Source: Blasia pusilla (lineage: Eukaryota; Marchantiophyta; Marchantiopsida; Blasiales). From it: a DNA stretch of 64,000 nt. The stretch spans positions 60,760,001-60,824,000 of the forward strand of contig CM114272.1 in NCBI GenBank assembly GCA_050084515.1. The letters run 5' to 3'. This document shows, in pieces, positions 46,601 through 58,483 of the stretch; position 1 is the stretch's first letter; the number at the start of each line of letters is the position of its first letter. The notes beneath the pieces were generated by a model. The model was given only the letters and a program-made list of their open reading frames with translations. It was not told the DNA's origin and made no database searches. The translations under genes and the position numbers were made by a program.

Positions 46601-48690
46601 TCAATTTTTTTGTTTGAATTAAGAATATTGGAAGAGTTTGGTTTATACATTTATCTTAATAGTCAATTTGAAAATTAAATTCTTATAATGAATGAAGATT
46701 AAAATATTCAAGTAAAAAAAATAGCCTTTAAATCCATATATGACAACCATCATCTTTAGAAGGGCCATTAGAAAGCCATGATCAATAGACTACCTAATAC
46801 ACTTGAGAGATGTTAATAGGATCGTCTCATTAAAGGAAAAAAATAGAAGAAATTTTGACAAAAGTTTAACCATTTTTTGGGACTCATCACATTTTAGGTT
46901 TGATGTTCTCAAATTTTGGGCTTTAATTATGAATCCATTATTCTCTACACTCTAATGATATATTTTCATGATATAATTGTGCTAACGCATGATTATCTTG
47001 TGGGAAGTATTTTTGGCATTTTGCAGGGCTTTTTCCGAAACTTCACAAACAAACTTAATTTTCTTACTCTCAATTTCATCAAATAGAATTGATGGATTTA
47101 AAAAAAAATATACAAGATTACCACAAAGGGTTTTTTTTAAAGGAAATATTTTTGAAAAATCCTAATTATTCTTCAAACGAAAAAGGGTCAAATGAAGGTT
47201 ATTCTAGAAAAGAACTTTAAATTATGTCATAAAGGGGAATTCAAGAGGATGAAAATGGAGTACACTCAAGAAAAGGAAAAAAATAAAAATTTGTCTTCAT
47301 AACATAAGGATAAAGAATTTTTGGGTTTAGAAATTTACTAGGTTTTTGTCAATTATAAAAGTAATATGACGTGCAACAAGGAATCTAATTAAAAAAAAAT
47401 AATGAAGGATCGTTTCTTTAAAGAAGAGATCATATTTATGAAAAATCTCAATTAAAAAATAAGGATTAGAGAATATATAAGAGTACGATCCCATGAATAC
47501 GCACATCCAAGCAATATGGTGCAGTTTTATTACCATGTTGTACTACTCAACAATCATCGATGATGGATGTTTCCAACAATTGCATGGGTAATGGGGTACA
47601 ACATAGGCATGGTTGCAAAAAAATAGACAAGTCGGTCCCTATAAAGAACATGGATAGACAAGTCTAAATATGTCCATGGACATGCATTGCAAGAGATGGG
47701 ACCACACATGTAGTTCATCATGGAAGGTAGGACAAGGACGAGTAGGGCAATCAAGCGAGAGGGCTCTTCAATAAGATTAGAGAACTTGACCGAGATTGAT
47801 GTATGGACATCTAGAAGATTTTTCCTTATAGAGACAATCAAGAGATGGAGGCTTATATAGAGAGTTAATACGCTTTTGATAGGGTCTAAGAACTTGACCT
47901 TGGATTGATGTTTGTTCAATAGCCTCTATCCAACCATATGTCAATACTAGAGATTTTTGTGAACTTTGAGGTTGACTCAAAGAGTCAACCTCATCCAAAG
48001 CCGCATTCAAATGGATTGAAAAGTAGAGATTGAACTTCCATACAAACAAACATTAACGATATAAACTAAAACAATCATAAGAGAATGATCCAAAGGGGGG
48101 GTGGGGTTCAAATGCTACCATCCCCACAACCTCGATAGGGCTTAAAATCCCTTCCGCTTAGGCATATTGCAACACAATAGACATACGCTCTCAACAACCC
48201 AAAATAATTGTCACACATGATAAACTATTCCCCTAATGAGAGAATAGACCACTCTATAATACAATAAGAGTTTCACCTACCATAATCCAACCTCTTATGA
48301 GAAAAAAATGAGTCAAACCTCTCACCTAATAGATACAAATGAAACACCAACAAAATATATCCCTCATCTATACTTGATTTTGTGTCACTTTCCTTCCCCA
48401 TCGTACCCTAAAGTCTCTTTCTTTACCAAATCTATATAATTAAAAGAGGACGGGGTTTGAGGAACCCTTCCTGAGGTGTTGACACATGTACTTTATACTC
48501 TCCTCCGATGCTAACACTCGTAATATATAATAGAAGAATTAAATTAACAAATGTCTTAAAAGATATTGATAGATAATTTAACAAATATATTTCTTTTAAT
48601 ATGATTTTCATCCTTGCATACCATGAGCACTATGCTAACAATATATGAAAACAATTCCTCTATGAAAAGCAGGTAAAATAAAAAAGGAAA
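43665..48690. other. AT-rich spacer downstream of LCB1, no supported gene
   Basis: This starts with the LCB1 3' UTR. From about 44900 it is very AT-rich with many stops in all frames. A short inverted repeat, AAGGTACACTTAAA/TTTGAGTGTACCTT, lies at 44569-44605. At 48431 TCTATATAATTAAAAGAGGA, preceded by A, resembles a Helitron 5' end, with no matching 3' end found. Confidence 0.5.
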
Positions 48691-49512
48691 CCCTAACAGG
48701 AACCCTAATAAAAGTGGGGCCTAATTAGGTAAAAAATTGCCTGTCACTGAAGCGAATGCCAATCAAATGTCAGCGATACGGACTCTAACAGGAATAATAA
48801 AAAGTTGTAGTAGGACAAATCCCTATAACGAACGTCACTAAAGCAAAACCGCACGAGTAGTAGGGTTTAGGAATAAAGATTTGGAGCAGGGCAAGTTCCT
48901 ATAGCGCATGTCACTGCAGCAAATAAGCACGATATGAGACTCTTGTAGGAATAAACAAGAGAGAGAAAGAGTAGGGGCATTTCCTTAAAGCTATTGTGCA
49001 CGAGTTGTGAATCGAAAAATAATAATAAAGATGGGGAGTAGGACATATCACTAAAATAACATGTGCATAATATGGGGCCCTGGGAGGAATAATAATTGGG
49101 CATGTCATTAAAGCAGGTGGGTACCCAATAGAATGAAAAAGAGCAGTAGAAAGGCATGTCACTGTAGAGAATGTCACTAAGGAAATGTGCATGAGACCAG
49201 GATCGTAGCAATAATAACTGGGAGGGTAGTAATTTATTTCTCTCCAGATAGGAAACATTTATTTTCTCTGGATTCAGATTAATTGAAATTAGGACAGACA
49301 TGCAAGGGATAATAAATACGAAAGAAACAATAAATGCCTCTCATTTTATTCTTTTATATTTTTGCATTGGAACATTCTCCCCTCTATTTTCTAGAAGAAA
49401 TTTTCCACCATTTAATACTCCAAGTTTCCTCGAAACTATGACACTCCTAATAATAAATAAAGAGTGCGGAGTAGGGAATGTCACTAAAGCGAATGTGACT
49501 AAATAGGTTTGG
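48690..49512. repeat. Diverged minisatellite based on a GTCACTAAAGC motif
   Basis: At least eight irregular units at about 60-100-bp spacing repeat GGAGTAGGACATGTCACTAA-like words, then AGCGAATGTGCACGAG and AGGAATAATAA. Spacing is uneven and some units are missing parts. Minus-strand frames through it (48867-49301) are low-scoring repeat translations. Confidence 0.6.
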
Positions 49513-50161
49513 CTGGCCTGTAGCGAACCGATTGGCGCCATGAGTATCGCCAAAGCTCACTTACAGTACTCCGTCCAAAGTCCGTTACAGTTCTCCGTTC
49601 CTTCGCGGCGAGCATCTTCCACGTCACATGACCAGGGTCCTGCACCGACAGATCGACCGACCATATCCGTCTGGCGCAGGCCAGGTGGCTAATGGTTACT
49701 GGTCCAGCAAGCGAGCTCCGTGCTTGTGTGTGCGTGTCATTTTCTCTTTTGGCGTTCGGCTCGGGCTATGGATTTGGTTCGGTGAAGGTCAGCCCAGGTT
49801 TGGGCCGCTGCCCTTAATCTTATTTTAAGAATTTTTTTAACTCAGGGCAGGCAGTTTGTTTTAATTAGTTTTTTTCTATTCGTTTAGGAAAATAAATTAA
49901 AAATGGATGTGAAATGATTATGCTATGCACTATATTTTCCTCACTTTGGGATCATCTTTAGAACTGCAACAAGCATCTCCAGCTTTTTGGTTCTTTCCAT
50001 GTAGTCTATCATTATGCTCTCCATTCGTGTTTCAAAATTAATTTTTTCATTCTTCCCTCTCAAACTCTGAATGGGCTCCAAACTGGTTTTCATGCGAGAA
50101 ATGGATTATCTTTAAGTAATGAGGTACTATAGTGTAGACAATGAATCTCCATTATTTTGTA

Positions 50162-50201
50162 CTAGTTAGGAGCCGCGAGGGGACCGTGCGATGCACGGTC
50201 C
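50162..50201 (-). mobile_element. Helitron 3' terminus (minus strand)
   Basis: Read on the minus strand, a 9-bp-stem hairpin (plus 50181-50201, GGACCGTGC-GAT-GCACGGTCC) is followed 15 nt later by CTAG (50162-50165) and then T. The element should extend to higher coordinates; its TC-type 5' end was not identified. Confidence 0.5.
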
Positions 50202-50814
50202 ACTCCACGGTCCTTAACCTCCGCCCTGTTCTGTTACTTGAATGCCCATGCCATACATTTTGGATTAAAAGAACACATGATGAATTTCGCCATTTGAAAA
50301 ACCACTCCTTTGTTAGTATTATAAATTGCGCTTGAGCCAATAGGCTTCTAAGATTGGGCTTCACTTAGGAGGTCCTCTTTGTGGTAGTTGAAATTTTTTC
50401 TCTTGTTTGTGAATTCAGTTTGTAGGGATGCCCCCTTTTTATTTACCTCCATCGGGATTTTTTTTGTAAAATCAGTTGATTTTTTTAAAATTCCAAAGTG
50501 GCTCTAAAGTTTAGGAAAAATTTTCAGTTAAATTTTTAAATAATGGAATTTTATTTGGGACAAGGAGATTTCAAGCATTTTTTATTGGAGGAAAATCGAA
50601 TAGTTGTAAAAGTATCCCTATACACGGTCTTCCATTTGTTTGCATTTGTTTGTGATTTAGAGTGTGGGAGGAAAGTGATTTCCAAATTTTTGGCCTTGAA
50701 AAATCTAATTGGCTTCTCCAATGTTGCTAAGTTTGGGATACCAATGACTTACCCATGTGCTTGTTTATGTTATACAAGCTATATATAAATAATACGATAG
50801 AGGATCCCATCAAA

Positions 50815-51060
50815 GTACGAGAAGGAGGGACTAAGAGAGTTGAGGAATGCTAGAGCCACACATGGACAAGGACAAAGAAATGAAATGGGAAATCTCCAAC
50901 ACTCACCAAAGAAACAATGTGAGAATAGAATGGGAATTAGGCCATGGAACCAATATCGCCAATAGCTAAAGAAATTTGACTAGTAATAAGTGGACTTCTA
51001 GCAAAAGCATCTCTTATGGTCTGAGCTTGATGTTGATGTCCTTCGGCTTGGGTGTGCTAT
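50815..51060 (-). repeat. Dispersed repeat copy
   Basis: It shares GGGACTAAGAGAGTTGA, CAATATCGCCAATAGC, AAGTGGACTTCTAGC and TCTGAGCTTGATG with the copy at 52190-52430, more diverged. Confidence 0.5.
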
Positions 51061-52189
51061 AGAATGACGGAGATCCATTGCTTACAATATAAAATTGCAA
51101 TATTCAAAGACAAATTGTTTCTCGAGCGGAGAAGATTAACACACTCGATGAGAAAAAAGTCAAACCTTTCGCCCATAGCTCTAGACATCTCTATAGAAAA
51201 TGGCCCAAAGTAATGTACTTTGTAAAGACGATTATATTGTTGATTCTTCTTCCGTGCTACCATCGTTGCTTCTCCTTATAGGAGTCTCCCTTGCGCAACC
51301 ACATATTCCCAAGCTGACTCTCATGTGAGATCTATAATTACGATGTATTCAGCTTGTGTCATATCAAGGTTGGGTTTGGATAAAGTCAGTGTCCGTGGAC
51401 ATGCCCATGTCCGTGGGCTTACGTTCGTCTTATGGAAGTACTTATCCATGTGGGCCCTATCTCTCTTTTCCTTCCCGTTACCCTCATTTGCCTCTGTGTT
51501 TCCCACTTTCCTGTTTCTTCCTCTTCCTACCTCCACTCCCTCCTCCCTTATTGTTCCGCTCACCCCTGCCCCACCTTCCACCATGGAGTACGAGTGTGAG
51601 CCCGACCTCGTGCGATTCATGCCTATGAAGACTCCTCAAATGTCCATTTGTGTGCAATCATGCATCATATATAAGTCTCACATGAAATACTATCGTTCTC
51701 AAAATTTAGGCTCCGATGACGATTTATTTATGGAACGTAACTTGTGCAAATAATCCCTAGTGGTTTGTGCCAATTGTATCCTTCCCCGACACAAGTTAAT
51801 TTTTTTCACCATTTGATCATGTATGTAATAATAATTAAAGAAATCTATCAACGGGTCAACAAAAGGCTAATCCACTTAAATTTAAAAAAAATGCACAAAA
51901 GAAAAGAAGAGAAAAGAAAAGACAGAAAAGGAAAGGAAAACAAGAGAGAAAATTAGACATCGTCCTTTTTTCATCCGTTCGATCTTAGATCCTAACGCAG
52001 GAGAAAATCCAGATGATATCCTATTATTTATTATTTTCTTTTTATCTATTTATATCTTCTTACCGCGTCAACCCCAAAAAATAAATAATAAGAAAGAAAC
52101 GGTGTACTCCCACTGTCATGTCCGCCTGAGAAAACGTCCATAAATGCAGCAGTGTTGGACGAAGTCTAGGAGAAAAAGAAGATGCACTT

Positions 52190-52430
52190 CGATAAAAACG
52201 AGTGATGGAAAACCCATCGGAAGTACAAAAGAGGGGGACTCAAAGAGTCAAAACCTGAAGGCCACAACAGGACCAGAAAAGGAAGAAGGGGGCATTCCCC
52301 CCTCTAACGACGAAACTCACCAACAGCAGAGACAATATCAGCAACAACAAGAGAGCTATGACTACTACTAAGTGGGCCTCTAGCGCCGGCGTCTCCCACA
52401 GCCTGAGCCCGCCGCAAAGTCTAGGAGAAC
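52190..52430 (-). repeat. Dispersed repeat copy, best preserved; possibly a LINE 3' end
   Basis: Read on the minus strand it runs from GGCTGTGGGAGACGCCGGCG through GATATTGTCTCTGCTGTTGG and TGAGTTTCGTCG to GACTCTTTGAGTCCCC and GATGGGTTTTCCATCACT. Parts of it recur at 35178-35335 and 40670-40905 (minus), 50815-51060 (minus), 35560-35690 (plus) and 53620-53765 (plus). Fixed orientation of a shared 3' segment and variable 5' extent suggest 5'-truncated retroposons, but no poly-A tail or coding domain was identified. Confidence 0.6.
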
Positions 52431-53619
52431 GGGAATATCCCTTAAGGGAACATTCCCCCAAGAATTAGGTCGGATTCCTCGCTAATTGAGCCGCTAATTC
52501 AGTTGGGAAATCGTATTCCAATTATTTCCGTATGGTGATGACACCGAGGCAAAAATGAGATAGAAACATTCAATGCGAAACAAATGAAAACAATAAATTA
52601 AAAATAATCCATTTATTTGGTTTTATTCTATTTTTACTATCATAATGCAATAATGATATGGGAAGAGAAAATGTGTGTTTTTTTGGGTTGGTTTTGAGTG
52701 CACCAAAAGGAATTTACTGCATGGGTTTAGGACCTTGAGATGAGGCTTAAAGGTTGATTTTGGCATTGGAATAGAATGGAATTTTTTTTTGAAAAAAGGG
52801 TGATAGAAGACACTAGTAAGGACCCGTAAGGAGTCTTAACAACCGTGCGATGCACAAAACCCTATCGGGTCCTTACTCTTTGCCAATGGCTATGGATCAC
52901 CCCCAATTAAAGTGACCAAAAGTATTTTTGAGACATGTAGTGACGCGTGTTAAATGGACGAGCAATTATAAAATTGCTCCTCTATTTAACATGTGTATGT
53001 AGACGAAGAAAAATGGATAAAAAATTTCACGAGAGTAAATAAGGGGATTAGGGTAGTCCCGTACTCATTTATACTACGTAAAGATTTTCTTGAGAATGGA
53101 AGTTCACCCCTACTAAGAACAGTGAAACCTTCTAAAAGGCGAAAAAGGTTATGAAACCATGCTTTCAGCAAATCTAGCCGAGTGCATCGCTCGAGCGCGT
53201 AATGTAATACTAATAGAGAGAATTGCCACACCCGCCGTGGGAGAAAAGAGGGTAATGTGGTTGTTGTTAGAGCATATCCATCCCATTATTGGGTGGATAT
53301 GACTGAGGCTATAAATTTTTGAGTTGTATCATGCATCACCTCCATAACTTCAAAAAAGCAGGGCTAGGATCCAACCAATAAAACCTCCACACTACCCATA
53401 CATCAAATTCTTCCCTACTGGATGAAACAAGGGGTGCAGGCTTTGGATGGAACCAAACTTTTGTGAACTACATTAGGCATCTTCCATCATCACCCCTTCT
53501 AGATCCAAAGTTGAAAAAATGAAACATGCGAAAAACACAACTTCACATCACACCCCTAAAATCTCCATATCCCATGTCAAAGCCTCCCCCAACCAGCCCC
53601 ACCTCTACCCGCCTTCACT

Positions 53620-53765
53620 GTTGGTGAGTTTGATCGATAGGGGGGAAGGTCCCTTCTTTCTTTTCGGGGCCGATTTTGGTATGCGGGTTTTTGACTCTCT
53701 ACGCCCCCTCCTTTGTATATCTGATGGGTTTTCCATAAACATATTTATAGAAGTTTATCGTTCTT
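53620..53765 (+). repeat. Dispersed repeat copy, plus orientation
   Basis: TTGGTGAGTTTGATCGATAG, GACTCTCTACGCCCCCTCC and TCTGATGGGTTTTCCATAA match the minus-strand reading of the copy at 52190-52430. Confidence 0.55.
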
Positions 53766-53813
53766 CGCCCAGTACAGATCCTAGACTTCCTATACAATTT
53801 CCACTTAAATAAA

Positions 53814-53895
53814 ATTTCCTTCTCTGGATAGTTTCAGTAATTTTCGGTTTACTATAAAAACAGACAATTACTGAAACTATCCATAGAAGGAAAAT
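53814..53895. repeat. Inverted repeat (hairpin), about 28-bp arms
   Basis: The left arm 53814-53842 and right arm 53866-53895 pair over about 28 bp (GGATAGTTTCAGTAATT against AATTACTGAAACTATCC) with one or two mismatches, around a 23-nt loop. It is intergenic, upstream of the 56469 gene. Confidence 0.7.
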
Positions 53896-54523
53896 TAGAC
53901 GAATTTATTCGGAAATCGCTCACTTTGTGCGACTCCAGTCCCGAGCCCCAGGACTCGGGTCGCCAGAGCTATGGGTCGTACCTGCGCATCTTATGGCATT
54001 CCGTCCATTAGCTGACACTGTGACTGTCTGTCTGTCTCTCTGTGTGTGTGTCGTATTTTGGGCTCTTCCTCTTTTGACTTTTGGGCTCTCTCTCTCTCTC
54101 TCTTATATTTCGGAGGTGTGGGCCTGAGGGTTGTAAAATCCGGGGCGCGGTTGAGCGGTTGAGTGTGGCACGCGAGATATCAAAGTAATTATCCTTCTGC
54201 TTTCGTCCTCGTGCTTTGAGAGAGCGTTTTTGGTGTGCGGTGTTGTGGGTATGGCTGGTGGGGTGGGGTGGGGTGGGGTGGATGGAGTGTTGTGGTGTGT
54301 GGAGTAGAGGAGGTTTGAGGTTGTGGGATTTTGTTTGAGCTGATTTTGCTTGGTAGGTGAGGAGGGGAGTGGCATTGGAGGGGCGGGGAGGGAGAGGGTG
54401 GAATTTGAAGCACTGAATGGGGTTCGGTTGAGTTTTGACGAGTTGGAGTTGAAGTGCTTGCAGAAGAAGCTGACGGCTGGATTTGGTATCTCTTGGAACT
54501 GTCTCATTCCTTTCAGTTGCTTG

Positions 54524-54526
<3 letters not shown>

Positions 54527-54569
<43 letters not shown>

Positions 54570-54576
54570 ACACTGT

Positions 54577-54642
<66 letters not shown>
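54527..54642. repeat. Compound microsatellite (CT)n then (AC)n
   Basis: A CT run at about 54527-54566 is followed by GTGACACTGTGA and an AC run at about 54579-54642. Shorter CT runs lie at 54034-54050 and 54087-54102, and GGGGT repeats at 54260-54280. They sit in the 5' region of the gene whose coding sequence starts at 56469. Confidence 0.95.
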
Positions 54643-56084
54643 AGGTCTATGGTCCCACTTCTTAGTGAGTTCAGTCTCTCGAATTCACGAAACAAAGAAC
54701 AAGCCTATGCTACTATTGCTAAGCTGGTAACACCAGAACTTTCAACACATTCCGCGGGGTCTATGGTCGAATGAGTACTCTCTCTGTTGTACGACCAGGA
54801 AGCCGCGTGAGTTAAGCAGAGGAGGGCCAGATTCAATTTCCTGACTGGGTAGTGTTCATGTACCGCTCTGCAATTCCATTCGTTGCTACTGTTATCTTGT
54901 GCCATCCAACTGGCGTAAGAGTGAGTGTATTCGTCTATGCAAGTTTTGGGTTTCACTAGTGTCATACTTAATATGCTCATTGCAGAGGGAGGGTTCTAAT
55001 TTGGACACCGATTAAGTGGACCTGGAGTGTGCGGTTATGCTACTCAAATTGATCGTGAATCTGAAGCTCACAGGTTCATGGAATGATCGTCGGTGCTATG
55101 GTTCACTGGGTTTTCTTGAGGGTTTGGGTGGGTGTACTCTTCTTCTCTAATTGCGCTTCTTTTGGGTTGTTTTCCGATCCACAATTGCTTGGTAGCTGGT
55201 CAGATTCAGAAGTTTCAGTCTGTTCTGCATTTGGCCCATTGGCATCAATACGTGGTGTGTCTCAACCTCGGAGGCAGCCAAGAGTGCTCACACTATCTAT
55301 CTCTGAAGAAGTTTCAGCTTTGGGAGGGTTGTGCAGTCTTCCCTGGCTCGCTGTAGCTTTGAGCTGCTGGTAGACACTGCTTCTGAACACTGTTCCAAAC
55401 TGCCGATGGTGGGTATTGATCATGTACCTTCTGGATCTCAGAGTCCTCCTCGGCTGTTTCTGCAGTTTCATGGCGTCTTGTGCGTTTGCAAGACGTCATG
55501 ATTCCCCCCTTCTCCTTTCCTCTCCGCTCTCCTCAGTGGGGTATGTTGACAGTGTTTCCTGACTGCAGATTTAGATCAAGTGCTCGCTCGCACGAGCTTT
55601 TCACATATTGGACAGCTTGTGCGTGGACCGTTTGTCGGGTCTCCTAGTCCTTCCTCCTGTCCACACGCTTGCGTTCGTGGACACTGGACACTCCCTCCCT
55701 CCTCTTATGGGGACTGGCACACCCACACGAGCTTCACTTATGGAGCCGTTCGTGGGGTGACAGGTCCTTACTGGAAACCTCTGTCACGGCCCGTGCGCTT
55801 TTTCTTTTCTACTACTGCTGCTTCTGCATGTGTCTTTCTGGTTGCAGCACTGAGTTCTCCGTATTTTTGGTTGGCCTTGTTGCCTGTTCTTCGCATGGAT
55901 GAACTGGTGGGAGCAGCAGTGGGTGTTCGTGGATGTAGGTTGTCTGTGATCACTCACTCAGTCTCTTGTCCCTCTGAGCACACTCCAACCCGTGGGATGC
56001 CCGTGTCTCAAATCTCTCGTCCGTCTTTGAAGCCTACATACGGAACCAGCGCTTCTTCAAGTATGAAGTTGTCGTGCTTCATCT

Positions 56085-56405
56085 CTCGCCGTGTTCCGCT
56101 GCTAACAATTTGTGACTGGTCGGTTATCAATCGCTCTGGAAGTAAATTGCAATCTAGAGCTGGTGCTTCTTCAAGTGTGAAATGTATGTCATCGCCTCTC
56201 GCTATGTTGACAACAATCTGTGACCGTTTTGACTCCGGCTCTGGTAGTGAGTGGATCACGAACCAGAGCCGCTACTTCCTGCAGTGTCCAACGATCGTCC
56301 TCGCTTCTCGCTGTGTTGGCAACAATATGTGACTGACAGTGAGTGGATCACAATCTGGTTCCGGTTCTTCCTCGCCTCTCGCTGTGTTGCTAACAGTGTG
56401 TGACT
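56085..56405. repeat. About 70-110-bp tandem repeat in the 5'-UTR intron of the 56469 gene
   Basis: The phrase TCTCGCTGTGTTG(G)CAACAA followed by TGTGACTG recurs near 56085, 56196, 56305 and 56376, with GAGTGGATCAC and GGCTCTGG-like words between. The 250-codon frame at 55580-56332 runs through it. The AG at 56440-56441 after TTGAATTGC marks the probable end of the intron. Confidence 0.65.
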
Positions 56406-56468
56406 GACCCGCAATCGTCGTGGGATTGACTTGAATTGCAGCCGACTGACATCACCTAGCTATCAGCA

Positions 56469-58483
56469 ATGGAGAACATATTTCCTGGGTTCCGCAGACA
56501 CAAGGATGAGGACGAGTACGACCGCCATGGGAAGTATTCCCACAGACCGGGCTATGGCGCAGGATACCCAGGGCCGTATGAGTACACAGGCCAGCCTGTA
56601 GGGTTCGAGCACCTGGGCAGCCCACCCAAGCACGACAATCTTGATGCCAGGACCATCGCCGAGCTCGGCTATGAAGGCCCAGAGGGCGAACGCAGAAAGG
56701 TGGAAGCCATCAACGAAGTGATCGAACAAGAGTACGACAGCAGACACCCCAACTACAGGAACTCGCAGCACTCCGGGAGAGAGTATTCAGTGCGACCTGA
56801 GTACTCCGATTATCCACCCGTCTCCACTCTGCATCCTGGAGGCTACCCAGAGGGCTATGGCCAAGAGAAGTACAGGCATGGGGGGGGCTATGATAAGCAC
56901 GGCAAATACCACTCTGGGCGCGAATCAGATGAGGAAGACGATGGCTATGCCGGGCAGGATGATCGGTACAGGAGGAGGTATGCAGGAGACCAACCTCGTG
57001 GCGAGGATTATGCAGTGGACTACAGAGAGAGGGAGGAGTACAGAAGGAGGTATGGAGTGGATCGCCCGTATGTGAATCCTGTGAAGGTGGAGAGGAAGGT
57101 GGAAGAGGATGGGACGGTTGTGGAGCGCATCTATCCCGCCAACAGCGGGGGAAGCTCTTATGGGCAACCCGATCCCAACAGAATCCACTTTGGCCGCCAG
57201 GAGAGCTTTGCAGCTGATGTTGATGGTGTCATTCCCGGCACCTATGTTCGACAAGATAGCTACCCCGGTGGAGGCTATGCACCGACTTACAACCCAGCGA
57301 CTTCCTCATATGGTCGTCGACCTTACGAGGGCAGCTCGGTATGTCCCTCCCCATCAATCTTGTGCATAGCTTACCAGAGAAGAATGGTGTGATCGACTGA
57401 CTGGAGAGCATCCCCGACTCTCAGATTCGTGGCTCTGCTCTATCTCATCATCGGACCAGAGTGGGTGCCAGTCTGTTATCTATGAAGCCCAGATCTTTGC
57501 TCTTGATGATTGTGCCCACTTCGTCGTTGAAGTGGATATTGTGCTCATCACTTCTCGAAACCTGAGTGAGGGGTCTTTCATTTCTGTTCTCTTGCGCTCG
57601 GGATTGTGAGTGCCAGTCGGAATGGAGGAAGCCCAGGTCTTTGTTCTTTGTGCCCACTGTATGTTGATGTGCAGGAGTAGTGGTCATGTCTTCACACGTC
57701 CGAGTGTAGTAGTAGTTCTTCTCTCATTTCCGCTGGAGAGTGTGTGTGCACTAGTCAATCATCGAGGAAGTTCCGATATTTGCTCGTTTGTGCCCACTTT
57801 ATGTCAATGTGCAGGAGTAGTGGTCATGTCTTCACACCTCCCACTTCTCATCTCATTTCCACTGGAGAGTGTGCACTAGTCAATCATCAAGGAAGCTCCG
57901 ATATTTGCTCGTTTGTGCCCACTTTATGTCAATGTGCAGGAGTAGTGGTCATGTCTTCACACCTCCCACTTCTCATCTCATTACCACTGGAGAGTGTGCA
58001 CTAGTCAATCATCAAGGAAGCTCCGATCTTTGCTCTCGTTTGTGCCCACTTTATTGTCGATGTGGACGGAGTGATGCTCATGTGTTGACATCTCCGAGTC
58101 AGTCAGAGCTCCCTTCTCTGCCCATTTCCGCTGGAGAGAGTGTGCACTAGTCGATCAAGAGAACTATGATTTTCTCCGTCGTTCGACTTCAGTCATGTTC
58201 AGAACTGTAATCGGCTGCTTCGAGTTGGATGAAGCTGGAGAGAGCATCTCCACAGTCTGCTGCGTCTTTGTGGTCCCATAGCTGAATGTTAGGATTGCGC
58301 TGTCCAGTTTCCGTGGTCTCGGAAGTGGGCGAGGATGATTGATTGGTTGATTGATTGAGACTGGAGCGATTGATCCATGGCAGAAACTTAAGTTTACTGT
58401 CTCCTGCTTTTCCACTGACAAAATGAACCCAACGTTTTGATGTGCAGTCTGAATATGTGGAAGAGAGAGACAGGCGCTACTAG
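56469..58483 (+). CDS. Uncharacterised Tyr/Gly/Arg/Asp-rich protein, two coding exons
   Basis: The coding sequence starts ATGGAGAACATA at 56469. Exon 1 (56469-57338, 290 codons, phase 0) ends at GGCAGCTCG before GTATGT; exon 2 (58448-58483) follows TGTGCAG and adds SEYVEERDRRY and a stop, giving 301 residues. The N-terminus MENIFPGFRRHKDEDEYDRH is basic and acidic. A short segment with predicted helical character, DARTIAELGYEGPEGERRKV through INEVIEQEYDSRHP, lies at about residues 59-94. The rest is disordered and rich in Tyr, Gly, Arg and Asp, for example PGYGAGYPGPYEY and EEDDGYAGQDDRYRRRYAGD. No membrane segment or signal peptide is seen. I do not recognise the family. Long uninterrupted coding, codon-like third-base bias and a clean splice into a short last exon support a real gene. 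The intron (57339-58447) is mostly a tandem array. The 5' UTR probably contains another intron ending at 56441. Confidence 0.8.
57490..58160. repeat. About 125-bp tandem array within the intron of the 56469 gene
   Basis: Units begin near 57490 (diverged), 57642, 57787, 57912 and 58039. Each contains TTTGTGCCCACTTTATGTCA, ATGTGCAGGAGTAGTGGTCA, a TCATTTCCACTGGAGAGTG block and CACTAGTCAATCATCAAGGA. The units at 57787 and 57912 are almost identical. Each unit carries an ATGTGCAG|GAG acceptor-like site, the same context as the true acceptor at 58441-58447. Confidence 0.88.

Noticed and set aside
47327-48049. Minus-strand frames of 69-121 codons in AT-rich DNA
   Set aside because: Hydrophobic composition comes from AT-rich codons; no domain, splice sites or relatives recognised.
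54008-54730. Frames of 126-209 codons with Cys-Val or Arg-Glu runs
   Set aside because: They translate the (AC)n and (CT)n microsatellites.
57610-58150. Four partly repeated 86-93-codon plus frames
   Set aside because: They are translations of the 125-bp intron array, which is spliced out between 57338 and 58448.
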